Source: Candidatus Heimdallarchaeota archaeon B3_Heim (GTDB lineage: Archaea > Asgardarchaeota > Heimdallarchaeia > Hodarchaeales > Hodarchaeaceae). Taken from it: DNA of 64,000 bases. This document shows, piece after piece, positions 47,400-55,941 of this stretch (within the stretch, counting starts at the first letter, position 1; every line of letters starts with the position of its first letter). The stretch is taken from the NCBI GenBank assembly GCA_003144275.1, contig NJBF01000006.1:1-64000 (forward strand), in the 5' to 3' direction. The notes under the pieces were generated by a model. That model was not told the origin of the DNA, searched no databases, and saw nothing but the letters and a program-made list of their open reading frames with translations. The position numbers and the translations under genes were made by a program.

Positions 47400-48794
47400 T
47401 TATAAAAAGTTGCCTGAGAAACCTCTTTTCACAAATTTCCCATAACCTTTTTCTCCCACGCATTTTCCTTCCTTTCCGACGACTTTACCCCTTACAATGG
47501 TTAGATAAGGATAACCTTGTAGCTGTTTATCTTGAAAAGGACTCCAATCACAGTTAGTCTCCATTTTTCGATAATCCACAGTTAAATTAATCTCAGGATC
47601 AAAAACAACTAAATCTGCATCGGCTCCGATGTTAAGAGATCCTTTCTGTGGGTACATTCCAAATACTTTGGCTGGATTTGTACTTCCAAGCTCAACCATT
47701 TTATTGAGAGAAATTTTTCCAGTCCTAACCCCATCGTTATAAAGTAAGGGCATCATCAACTCAGTTCCAGGTAGTCCAAAAGGTATCTTAGTGAAATCAC
47801 CGTTCCACATGTTCTTTTGTTCAGTGTTGAATGTGCAGGTATCAGTTCCAATAGTTTGGACTGAACCATCTCGTAAGCCTGCCCATAATCGTTGTCCATC
47901 GGCTTCACTTTTTATCTGAGGACAAGTGGCAAAATAATGGCCGTTATCACCTTTAAAAACATCTTCATTTAATATCAAGTATTGGGGGCCTGTTTCTGCT
48001 ATAACATTCACCCCTCGTGCTCTTGCCGCTTTTACTAAATCAGCACCTTCACCTGTAGACATATGCACTATGAACAAGTGCCCTCCAGTATACTCAGCCC
48101 ATGTAATGGCTCTCTGAATAGCTTCAGCTTCAATAATGTTAGGTCGGGTGATAACATGGAGCCAAGCACCGTGTTTCTCCATTTCTTCTTGTGTATGATG
48201 TTTAGCAATTAATGAATCCAATAAATCTACTGATTCGGCATGAACTTGAATCATTCCCCCTAGTTTCTTTGTCACCTCCAGAGCGTCGATAAGGACTGGA
48301 TCTGTCGTAAGCCAGCCTTCACTCTTATAAATCATGAACATTTTGAATGAGCTAATTCCATCTTTAATTATCTCGGAAATTTCTTGTCTAGTACTTGCAT
48401 TCCAATCAGTGATACCTCCATGAAGCGAATAATCTACAAACACTTCCCCGTCAGCTTCAGCTTTCCTACTCTTAATGGCATCCTTGAGTGAACTTCCCTT
48501 GGCTTGAATAGCAAAGTCAACGACCGTTGTTACTCCACCAGCTGCTGCAGCTCTTGTACCTGTTTCAAAAGAATCTGCTGAAATTGTACCACTAAAGGGT
48601 AGAGAAAGATGTACATGTGCATCTATGAAACCAGGCAAAACAAATTTCTCGGATGCATCTATAATTCTACTTCCATTATCAGGTGTCAAATTTCCTATAG
48701 TTTGTACTTTACTGTCTTTAATACCAATATCAGCGACATAAGAATCACTGGCTGTGACAATTGTTCCATTCTTTACAATTAAATCCATCTTCAT
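47400..48794 (-). CDS. hydA: Dihydropyrimidinase (second copy, catabolic operon)
   Basis: 464 residues. DAHVHLSLPFSGTISADSFE metal motif, GTRAAAAGGVTTVVDFA, the bridging Lys in SSFKMFMIYKSEG, histidines in QVHAES and FIVHMSTGEG, and the metal Asp in TIGTDTCTF. It opens dihydrouracil to N-carbamoyl-beta-alanine. First gene of the minus-strand catabolic transcript (dihydropyrimidinase, mmsA, small helical protein, aminotransferase, ureidopropionase, methyltransferase), and divergent from the PreA-like gene that makes its substrate. Confidence 0.87.
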   Translation of the reverse strand: MKMDLIVKNGTIVTASDSYVADIGIKDSKVQTIGNLTPDNGSRIIDASEKFVLPGFIDAHVHLSLPFSGTISADSFETGTRAAAAGGVTTVVDFAIQAKGSSLKDAIKSRKAEADGEVFVDYSLHGGITDWNASTRQEISEIIKDGISSFKMFMIYKSEGWLTTDPVLIDALEVTKKLGGMIQVHAESVDLLDSLIAKHHTQEEMEKHGAWLHVITRPNIIEAEAIQRAITWAEYTGGHLFIVHMSTGEGADLVKAARARGVNVIAETGPQYLILNEDVFKGDNGHYFATCPQIKSEADGQRLWAGLRDGSVQTIGTDTCTFNTEQKNMWNGDFTKIPFGLPGTELMMPLLYNDGVRTGKISLNKMVELGSTNPAKVFGMYPQKGSLNIGADADLVVFDPEINLTVDYRKMETNCDWSPFQDKQLQGYPYLTIVRGKVVGKEGKCVGEKGYGKFVKRGFSGNFL

Positions 48795-49073
48795 AACTCC
48801 TTGTCTTATTATTCCAATGATTTTGATAATTGTTGAATTCTCATAATAATAAATAAAGAAAGTAATGATTTGTAGAGTTTATTCAACCAATCTATAAAAA
48901 GAACAGGAAAAATACATTGATTATATTTTTTTCTACCAGTTTTCATATCTGAATAACAATTCTTCTATAAGTAATGGTACAATTTCAGAGGAATTTTTAA
49001 TTGAAGAGAAATTTGTCTTGAAGTACTTTTCCTTGTATCTAGATGATACTTTAGGGCTATATTATAGAAGAGC

Positions 49074-50252
49074 GTGATATTTTTGCCAGGTTTGAACGTA
49101 AATTTTGCTGGTGTCGAGTTTGAGAATCCATTTCTACTGTCCTCTGCACCACCAACGAAAGATGGAACTCAAATTAAAAGAGCTATCGAATTGGGTTGGG
49201 GTGGTGCGGTAACAAAGTCATTACTCCTAGTTCCAGATAAAAATACGAGACCTAGATTAGGATTTCTGAAGTTAGGCAAACGGATGATAGGAATGAGTAA
49301 TATTGAAATGGCTACAGAATTGTCTCTAGAACGATGGAAGAAGGAAATAGTTATCGCTAAAACACCTGGTGCTCCGATTATAGGATCTATCATGACAGAT
49401 TCAGATCCAGAAAACTGGGTAAAGCTGACAAAAATAGTTGAAGAAACTGGAGTTGATATGCTTGAATTAAATGTTTCTTGTCCCCATATGTCTCCTGAAA
49501 AACATATGGGCGCCTTAATAGGACAAGATTCAGCATTAATTACTTTAATAACTAAAAATGTTAAAGAAAATTGCTCAATTCCCGTCATTGTAAAATTAAC
49601 CCCCAATGTAACTAGTATCCCAGACATGACAATTGCTGCAAAAACTGGTGGTGCAGACGCTATTTCAGCTATCAATACTGTACTATCTCTAATCGGAGTG
49701 GATATTGAGACAGGAATACCCAATCCAAGTTCCCAAGGAAAATCCACTTTTGGAGGTTATTCAGGACCTGGTGTAAGACCCATTGCTCTGAGAGTTGTCG
49801 CAGAAATCGCACAAACAACTAATTTACCAATATCAGGAATAGGAGGCGTTGATAGTTGGAAATCAGCTATTGAGTTCATAATGGTTGGAGCAACAACAGT
49901 ACAAGTATGCACCGCAATCATGTGGAGAGGTTATAAAATTGTTGAGAATTGGAAAAAGGGATTACAGAGTTTCATGGAAAGAAAAGGTTATCGTTCTTTA
50001 AATGAATTTACAGGTAAATCTTTGCAATTTCTCCATCCTTTTTCAGATTTTAAGACTGAACCGCCCATAAAAGCGAGAGTAACACATGCAGATAGCTGTA
50101 ACGGGTGTGGAATTTGTGTGACTTCTTGTGGAGATGGTGCTTATAATGCTATCACATTAGAAGATTCTGATGTAGCAATTGACGATCAAATTTGTGATGG
50201 ATGCGGTTTGTGTGTGAATGTTTGCCCTCAAAATGTTATGACTATGGGTTGA
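49074..50252 (+). CDS. preA: PreA-like NAD-dependent dihydropyrimidine dehydrogenase subunit
   Basis: 392 residues. An FMN TIM barrel of the dihydroorotate/dihydropyrimidine dehydrogenase family (LELNVSCPHMSPEKHMG, VKLTPNVTSI, SGIGGVDSWKSAIEF, QVCTAIM) is followed by a C-terminal bacterial-type ferredoxin domain with eight cysteines for two 4Fe-4S clusters (CNGCGICVTSCGD, CDGCGLCVNVCPQ). It reduces uracil or thymine with an FAD/NAD partner (PreT), which I do not see in the window; pyrK is a conceivable substitute. The residue in the position of the catalytic Cys of mammalian enzyme (GLACGQD) is Ile here (GALIGQD). Confidence 0.87.
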   Translation: MIFLPGLNVNFAGVEFENPFLLSSAPPTKDGTQIKRAIELGWGGAVTKSLLLVPDKNTRPRLGFLKLGKRMIGMSNIEMATELSLERWKKEIVIAKTPGAPIIGSIMTDSDPENWVKLTKIVEETGVDMLELNVSCPHMSPEKHMGALIGQDSALITLITKNVKENCSIPVIVKLTPNVTSIPDMTIAAKTGGADAISAINTVLSLIGVDIETGIPNPSSQGKSTFGGYSGPGVRPIALRVVAEIAQTTNLPISGIGGVDSWKSAIEFIMVGATTVQVCTAIMWRGYKIVENWKKGLQSFMERKGYRSLNEFTGKSLQFLHPFSDFKTEPPIKARVTHADSCNGCGICVTSCGDGAYNAITLEDSDVAIDDQICDGCGLCVNVCPQNVMTMG

Positions 50253-50258
50253 TCTCTT

Positions 50259-50320
50259 GATGAGAAAGAAAAAGCCATCTTTCTCTCACTTCTTTTTCTC
50301 ATCCTTTGCTCCTCTTTTTC
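50259..50320 (+). terminator. Hairpin and T-rich terminator after preA
   Basis: GATGAGAAAGAAAAAG (50259-50274) pairs imperfectly with CTTCTTTTTCTCATC (50289-50303), followed by a T-rich tract (CCTTTGCTCCTCTTTTTC) that resembles an archaeal terminator. Confidence 0.55.
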
Positions 50321-50409
50321 AATCAGAGTTGGTATTATTCAAAAATTAGTAGAGGTAGTTTTAATAGGAGATTTCACAATAGTTAATTCAAATAACAAGG
50401 TGGTTAAAT

Positions 50410-50904
50410 ATGCCTGAAAAAATTATTCAAGGTGAAAGTAAGCTTAAAGTGGGTGATGAAGCCCCAGATTTTGTTCTCCCAGCACAAGATGGGAAAAAAA
50501 TTCGTTTGTCAGATTATCGTGGAAAAAAGAATGTAATGTTAGCATTCTATCCTCAAGATTTTACTCCTGTATGTTCACATCAGCTTCCTTCTTATAGTAA
50601 ACAAATCAATAAGTTTGAGGAATTGAATACTCAAGTATTAGCCATTGGAGTGGCCTCAATTCCAGTCCACATTGCATGGATTGATTCTTTAGGAGGATTA
50701 AACTACCCATTATTGGCAGATTGGGTACCCGCAGGAGATGTAAGCAAAAAATATGATGCATTTATTCCAAAAATCGGATTTGGTAAAAGGGCGATCTTCA
50801 TCATTGATAAAGAAGGAATAATTCAGTATATTGATATTCCCCACGAGCTAAATGAAGGGCCCCCAGATGAAGCAAAGATCTTTGTTGCGTTAAAAAACCT
50901 TTAA
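50410..50904 (+). CDS. Peroxiredoxin, 1-Cys type
   Basis: 164 residues, AhpC/TSA thioredoxin fold. The peroxidatic Cys sits in [15 protein letters not shown]; it is the only cysteine of the protein, so resolution must use an external thiol. The [14 protein letters not shown] start and [14 protein letters not shown] strand are typical of the Bcp/AhpE side of the family. Detoxifies peroxides, which is useful next to oxygen-sensitive iron-sulfur enzymes. Confidence 0.88.
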   Translation: MPEKIIQGESKLKVGDEAPDFVLPAQDGKKIRLSDYRGKKNVMLAFYPQDFTPVCSHQLPSYSKQINKFEELNTQVLAIGVASIPVHIAWIDSLGGLNYPLLADWVPAGDVSKKYDAFIPKIGFGKRAIFIIDKEGIIQYIDIPHELNEGPPDEAKIFVALKNL

Positions 50905-50975
50905 AGCTAAGAATTTTTCCCTTCTTCTTTTTTCTGTTTTATTATAGCTGTTTTATTTGTGTGAAACTGCCCGTC

Positions 50976-52328
50976 TTAGAGTGGAACGACTCTTGGTGTT
51001 AAATCCAATCTATCCCATAATTTGATAGCCGAATCTTTCGATTGTTGACTGACTTGACTAGCATCAAGGGAAGTATGGATACCATTTTTAACTATCGTTT
51101 TCCCATTCACGACTACTCGCTTGATATCTCTTCGTGAAAACGAACCGTATACCATATGTCCGTACACATTTCCTTCGTGTATGGGGGTAGGTAAAGCAGA
51201 GGTATCTAAAATGACAAAATCTCCTTTTTTACCCACTTCAATTGATCCAATTTGATCCTTTAACCCTATTGCCTGTGCAGCATTAATCGTGATCATTTGA
51301 ACTACCTGTAAGGGTGTGGGAACCTGACTCGGATTTAGGTGATTCAACTTATGCATAAGATAGGCTGTTCGCATATTCTCAATTGCATCGTAAATGAATC
51401 CATCATTCCCTACACCGATGTTTATCCCCTTTTCCAGCATCTCAGGTAATTGAGCAACACCAACCGCGTTAAGTTCATTACTCTTCGGATTATGGGCAAC
51501 ATTTGTATTTGTTTCAGCAATTAGGTCAATTTCACGTTGATTAATATGTACAGCATGAGCGAGAGCTGTTCTTGATCCAAGGAATCCTTCATCATATAGC
51601 CGCTCTACTGTACGTTTTCCATATCTCTCAAGATTGTGTTGAAGGTCAACGAGTCCTTCAGAAGTATGAATTGTCCTAAAAGAATTTGTCTTATCAGCAT
51701 ATTCAACCGTTTTATGCATCAATTCATCTGATACTGTGAAAGATGCGTGCAAACAATAAATACCATAAACAAGCGTTTTTTCAGGATTATTTTGAGAGAT
51801 GAATCTGCGATTTTCCTCTAATCCTCTTCTCCCTTCTTCTTGAGATCGTCGTTCAGTTTGTTCAAAACAAACTGCTCCTCGTGTGCCAACGTCTTGTGTG
51901 GCTTTACTGATTCGATCAAGTGATCCTTCAATAGCATTTGGGCCAGAATAAGTATCTAAGTAAGCAGTAACTCCATTTAATGCTAATTCATATACTGCAT
52001 ACAATGTAGATGTATAAGCATCTTCTAATGTGAGAGCTTCATCCATGGGCCACCAAATTCGTTGTAAATTCTGAGTAAAATCGGTAGGGGGTAAAATGTT
52101 CATTGGTGCGCCCCTAAGTAACGCTGAATACAAGTGTGTATGAGCACAGATAAATCCAGGAAAAATCACCTGATTTTTACAGTCTAATATCTCATCAGCT
52201 TTTTCTTTGATCTCTTTGTCAATTCTGACGATTTCTCCTCCCTCAACTAATACATCCATGGGTAATTTTATTTCGTTATCTGCATTCATGGTTACAACTA
52301 AACCATTTTTTAGTAATAGACTTTCCAT
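50976..52328 (-). CDS. Deaminase-type amidohydrolase (second copy)
   Basis: 450 residues. Start ATG at 52328 is chosen over the upstream in-frame codon because GGAG lies eight bases before it. HxH in FICAHTHLYSALLRG, ALAHAVHINQREID, the catalytic Asp in GVGNDGFIYDAIENMR, and a C-terminal IEVGKKGDFVILD. TrzA/SsnA/cytosine-deaminase-like, as for 14794-16272 but clearly diverged. In this cluster it may deaminate cytosine or an aminopyrimidine to feed the PreA route. Confidence 0.8.
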   Translation of the reverse strand: MESLLLKNGLVVTMNADNEIKLPMDVLVEGGEIVRIDKEIKEKADEILDCKNQVIFPGFICAHTHLYSALLRGAPMNILPPTDFTQNLQRIWWPMDEALTLEDAYTSTLYAVYELALNGVTAYLDTYSGPNAIEGSLDRISKATQDVGTRGAVCFEQTERRSQEEGRRGLEENRRFISQNNPEKTLVYGIYCLHASFTVSDELMHKTVEYADKTNSFRTIHTSEGLVDLQHNLERYGKRTVERLYDEGFLGSRTALAHAVHINQREIDLIAETNTNVAHNPKSNELNAVGVAQLPEMLEKGINIGVGNDGFIYDAIENMRTAYLMHKLNHLNPSQVPTPLQVVQMITINAAQAIGLKDQIGSIEVGKKGDFVILDTSALPTPIHEGNVYGHMVYGSFSRRDIKRVVVNGKTIVKNGIHTSLDASQVSQQSKDSAIKLWDRLDLTPRVVPL

Positions 52329-52649
52329 CTTTATATCTCCGCAAAATATTTGTTTGGAATTATCCACATCGAATTTCTTACTATGCTTTGCGATATGAGG
52401 GTTAAAAGAATTAAACATTGTGGAGAAAAGATTCATCGAAAAATCAAAGAAAATTTCTTATTTGGTGCAATAATTCATCATTCATGCTCCTGAGAGTATT
52501 CATTGAAGGATTTTTCAGAATGTATTTTTATAAGGTATCTCACGTTCTCTCAAAGGATAGGAGATATAAAGGTAATATTGTGATGAATGATACATTGTCG
52601 AACAAGAATTACGATTGAAATAAATGATTAAATGTTATGAGGACATATT

Positions 52650-54095
52650 ATGATAAAAATTAGACATTTCGCTCTACTTCTTTCTTTCACATTAGCCTTT
52701 TCTTTCCTATTTCTAATGGTTGAAGGAAAGGAAACAACTTATGGAACTAATTTCAGATTTTCAAATGAATTTTCATCTCAAGACGCTTTCAAATCATTAA
52801 ATCAGATCTATTCAAGTTACCCGAGTCATACTGATATTCCCAAAGCAAATTTTACGGGTACATATAATGTAACACTGTTTGTCAATCCCGATAATGCTGA
52901 AGAGGTTATTTTTCGTTATCTGTCAAGTGCTCAATCGTCAGTATTTGTATCCATGTATACTATCAGCAGACCTGATTTTAATCAAACACTTATTGACTTG
53001 AAAACTTCAAATCCCTCAATTAATATTAGTGTATTAATCTCAGATCGAAGAGTTGGTAGTACTGAGAACAGGGATACCGCAGCAGCTGCTCAATCTCTTG
53101 TTGATACTGGAATACCCGTTTTTTCCTCAACTACAGACGATGACAAAGTTGATGGGTTTTATCATGCAAAATATTGGATTATCGACGGAAAGCACGTCTT
53201 TGTATATTCGGGAAATTGGAGTCCCCGCAGTGTTACACCTTATGAGGAAACATTCAGTTCTTCAGAAGGGAATCGAGATATGGGAATCGCGGTGCATGAT
53301 GCTCCAGACATTGCTCAGTTTTTTAAAAATGAAGTATGGGAAAAAGATGTTGCGGTTGCAAATGTTTGGTCAACAACAGCGATCAAAGCCAGTTTAAATA
53401 AATTTAATTCTTCTAAAGTTTCACTAAAGATTAATTCTCCCCAACTTTACTCTCCAATTTTTAATTCAACCAATATTATGGGAGAGATGACATTATCTCC
53501 GATGTTTACTCCTGATAATGCATTAGATATTCACAAAGCATGGATAGATAGTGCTACATCTACCATTGAGATTCAAAATCAATATATTACCCAATTTGAT
53601 GATAATGTACCTTGGGATGATGATCCTTCTCCCCTGGTTCGTTCCCTAGTAAATGCTCATAATAGAGGCGTTCAGATTCGTATCCAGGTGAACGAGGACA
53701 GTGATTCAGATGATATTTCAGAATATCTTGCCAATAAAGGTATTGAGGTAAAATGGATGGGTAATTCATCTAGTAGCACTGATGGGTGGTTATCAGATAC
53801 CCACAATAAACTGCTCATAATTGATGGAGAGGCGACTTTACTCTCATCTATAAATTTTGGTGAAAATGGTTTCACAAATAATCGTGAAGCAGGAATGGTA
53901 ATCCAAAATACAAATGTAGCGAATTATTACTTATCAATATTTGATGCAGATTGGATAGATGGAGAAATTCCTCCCTATGTTGTCATTACAGATACTACAA
54001 CAACAACCGAAGAGCCGATTACTTCTCCCTATTCTTGGATTGCAGTTTTAATTTCATTTTTCTCAATTAAAATCATTCGGAGGCAAAAAAAATAG
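52650..54095 (+). CDS. Secreted, membrane-anchored phospholipase D-like protein
   Basis: 481 residues. Signal peptide (IRHFALLLSFTLAFSFLF), two HKD motifs: HAKYWIIDGKHVFVYSGNW (first domain) and HNKLLIIDGEATLLSSIN (second domain), each followed by the expected S-x-N. It ends in a Thr-rich linker (TDTTTTTEEP), a membrane helix (SWIAVLISFFSIKI) and the basic stop IRRQKK. It therefore acts outside the cell, attached to the membrane, and hydrolyses a phosphodiester (lipid or nucleic acid). The same linker-plus-anchor plan is used by the solute-binding protein at 23.4 kb. Confidence 0.85.
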   Translation: MIKIRHFALLLSFTLAFSFLFLMVEGKETTYGTNFRFSNEFSSQDAFKSLNQIYSSYPSHTDIPKANFTGTYNVTLFVNPDNAEEVIFRYLSSAQSSVFVSMYTISRPDFNQTLIDLKTSNPSINISVLISDRRVGSTENRDTAAAAQSLVDTGIPVFSSTTDDDKVDGFYHAKYWIIDGKHVFVYSGNWSPRSVTPYEETFSSSEGNRDMGIAVHDAPDIAQFFKNEVWEKDVAVANVWSTTAIKASLNKFNSSKVSLKINSPQLYSPIFNSTNIMGEMTLSPMFTPDNALDIHKAWIDSATSTIEIQNQYITQFDDNVPWDDDPSPLVRSLVNAHNRGVQIRIQVNEDSDSDDISEYLANKGIEVKWMGNSSSSTDGWLSDTHNKLLIIDGEATLLSSINFGENGFTNNREAGMVIQNTNVANYYLSIFDADWIDGEIPPYVVITDTTTTTEEPITSPYSWIAVLISFFSIKIIRRQKK

Positions 54096-54142
54096 CCAAT
54101 GCAAAGTTTAAACTGTCTACTTGGGATAAAGGAGAACTATTC

Positions 54143-54331
54143 ATGCAGGAACTGGCATCTAATCTAGATAGTCCTATAGAAACGCGCGATGCAAAACAAG
54201 TGATCGATTTACCTAAAGGAAAAATAACTTTTCACCCCGATGATCGAGGTTTTGCCTTTATTACTGCTAAAGGTGTTGAAGAAAAGACCATCGAAGTAAT
54301 AGACAGAATTAAGGAAAGATTCCTTGATTAA
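54143..54331 (+). CDS. Small hypothetical protein
   Basis: 62 residues from ATG at 54143 with GGAG about nine bases upstream. A beta-beta-alpha pattern (KGKITFHPDDRGFAFITAKG, then a charged helix EEKTIEVIDRIKERFL). No known motif. Convergent with the histone gene. Confidence 0.5.
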   Translation: MQELASNLDSPIETRDAKQVIDLPKGKITFHPDDRGFAFITAKGVEEKTIEVIDRIKERFLD

Positions 54332-54382
54332 GAGGTCTCCCCTGATTATAAAAAAAAGAAAAAAACAGATGAAATAAGCAGC

Positions 54383-54586
54383 TTATTTATCAGCCGCTAA
54401 TTTAACATCGTTTTCTTTAACAGTTTTTCGACCAGAGTGTCGAGCAATTTCAACTGCGTATTTAGCTAAATCCATACTGTATTCAGTAAGGACCTCATTT
54501 AGTCTGCTGATAGCTTTCGCGGAAACACGACGAGCACCAGCTGTACGAATTAATTTTTCAATTCTTGCGCTAGCAAATCCTGCCAT
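54383..54586 (-). CDS. Archaeal histone
   Basis: 67 residues from ATG at 54586 with GGTGA eight bases upstream. A single histone fold of the HMfB kind: ARIEKLIRTAGARRVSAKA, ISRLNEVLTEYSMDLAKYAVE, ARHSGRKTVKENDVKLAAD. It lacks N- and C-terminal tails and forms dimers that wrap DNA. Only histone gene in the window. Confidence 0.93.
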   Translation of the reverse strand: MAGFASARIEKLIRTAGARRVSAKAISRLNEVLTEYSMDLAKYAVEIARHSGRKTVKENDVKLAADK

Positions 54587-54616
54587 TTTTATTTCACCTT
54601 TTCTCAATAAAATATT

Positions 54617-54640
54617 CTTGTTCTACTTTTGCAGAACAAG
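54617..54640. promoter_or_regulatory. Inverted repeat in the histone leader
   Basis: CTTGTTCT (54617-54624) and AGAACAAG (54633-54640) form perfect 8-bp arms around an 8-base loop, about 30 bp before the histone ATG and some 25 bp downstream of its TATA-like box, i.e. about where transcription should begin. It could be an operator for autoregulation or a leader hairpin. Confidence 0.45.
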
Positions 54641-54660
54641 CTAGCTCCCAAAAACTTACT

Positions 54661-54680
54661 ATTAAATATCTTTCTCTTTC
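54661..54680 (-). promoter_or_regulatory. Likely BRE/TATA promoter of the histone gene
   Basis: On the minus strand GAAAGAGAAAG is followed by ATATTTAAT, a purine-rich TFB-recognition-like element followed by a TATA-like box, 75 bp before the histone start codon. Confidence 0.4.
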
Positions 54681-54844
54681 ATTGCTCAAATACCTCACAA
54701 TTTTGTTCCCACTCTAGAATCGACCTCAGTGAAAGTTCAAATTTCGTCATGCAAACTTGAGTTGAGAATCACTTGAAGTATACCTCTGATCGAAGATAAT
54801 TATTTTTACATTCATGACCGATGTTGATTAATAGACACAAATTA

Positions 54845-55423
54845 TCAGTTTTTCGTCCAATGACTCTTTTTTATGAAAATCTGGCAGATTAGCGTGAAGT
54901 TCTCATCTTTTCCAAATGAAAACCATGTGGGTTTATCCTGATTAGTTATAAACCTCCCAATCACCTTTGAAATAGGATAATTCAGGCGTTGGTCAAATCT
55001 CAGATATTTTACACTCCTTCCCGTTAATATTTTTTCCATTGCCTTGATTTTTGTATGATAAAAGGATTTTACCGTGATGTGCTCTTCAGTAAACAGTTCA
55101 AATCCCCTCAGAATCACCGCATTTTTAAAGGCATAACCATCATCAAATCCCATCCCCTCGAAAATAGGATGAGCGTTCATCTGTTCTGCAGTATTTGTTT
55201 CGGTAAATAATTGTGATTGAGAGATGTATGGATAAAAATTTACTAATATTCCTCGTGGAATCAACACTCGCCATGCTTCACCTAATCCCCAGATCATTTG
55301 ATCTACAGAGGGAAGACAGCAAAGAGAATAATTAAAGAACACAATATGAGTGGTTTGAGATTCGAGAGGTATTCTCTCACCCATTGTGCATCCTCCAATG
55401 AGGCCGAAGTGCAGTTTTATCAC
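54845..55423 (-). CDS. Methyltransferase-like protein lacking the SAM-binding N-terminal part
   Basis: 192 residues. The beginning reads THIVFFNYSLCCLPS … IWGLGEAWRVLIPRGILVNFYP, i.e. motifs IV-VI of class I methyltransferases (as in UbiE-type enzymes), but motif I (E/D-x-G-x-G-x-G) is missing because the frame starts too late. No upstream frame supplies it. It is either an N-terminally truncated gene or a non-catalytic relative. A small C-terminal beta part follows (…LNYPISKVIGRFI). Confidence 0.5.
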   Translation of the reverse strand: MIKLHFGLIGGCTMGERIPLESQTTHIVFFNYSLCCLPSVDQMIWGLGEAWRVLIPRGILVNFYPYISQSQLFTETNTAEQMNAHPIFEGMGFDDGYAFKNAVILRGFELFTEEHITVKSFYHTKIKAMEKILTGRSVKYLRFDQRLNYPISKVIGRFITNQDKPTWFSFGKDENFTLICQIFIKKSHWTKN

Positions 55424-55941
55424 GCCCCTAAGGTTTCTTATTCTGGGTACTCTATGAGTAAGAGTTAATAAGTTGAACTAAAGAAATTATTCTTATTGTC
55501 GGATTTTCAACCTAGTAGCGTTCTTAAAATTCTGAATTGGTAAAAATGTATAGTTCTGGCATTTATTTATTTCATCGGTGCAATTTTTTTTAATTATAAT
55601 AAACCAAAGAAAATACTCCAGATCAGGAATAAAACGTTCATTTTTCTAGGATTAGACCTTAAAAAATGATAAAGCATAAGAATAACGTTATGGACGATTA
55701 TGAAATCATAATTAAGTGAAAACGGTCAGGATGAGGTTAACACGGCTGAAAATTATTACAAAAAAATACATATATTTCACAAATATCGTCCGGAAGCACA
55801 TAACAATAGATAAAAATTCGTTCAAAAATTGATACCCCGAGTGTTAAACTCCCCAAGAACTGTATAGTCACTAGTAATATTTCATTCTACTGAGAATGAC
55901 TATCAGTTTGTTGCATGATTCAATGTATGAGGTTATTTACT
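55424..55941. other. Long upstream region of the thermosome genes
   Basis: About 520 bp without a gene. TATA-like AATATTTC lies near 55878 and ACATATATTTC near 55770. ATAGTCA (~55863) and TGACTAT (~55898) form an inverted repeat around the nearer one, possibly a heat-shock control element. No RNA gene seen. Confidence 0.35.

Noticed and set aside
49169..49747. 192-residue minus-strand frame inside preA
   Set aside because: Antisense to the conserved FMN barrel; no independent evidence.
55424..55900. tRNA or small RNA gene upstream of the thermosome genes
   Set aside because: I searched by eye for a T-loop (GTTCRANNC) with matching stems and found none here or in the other gene-free stretches.
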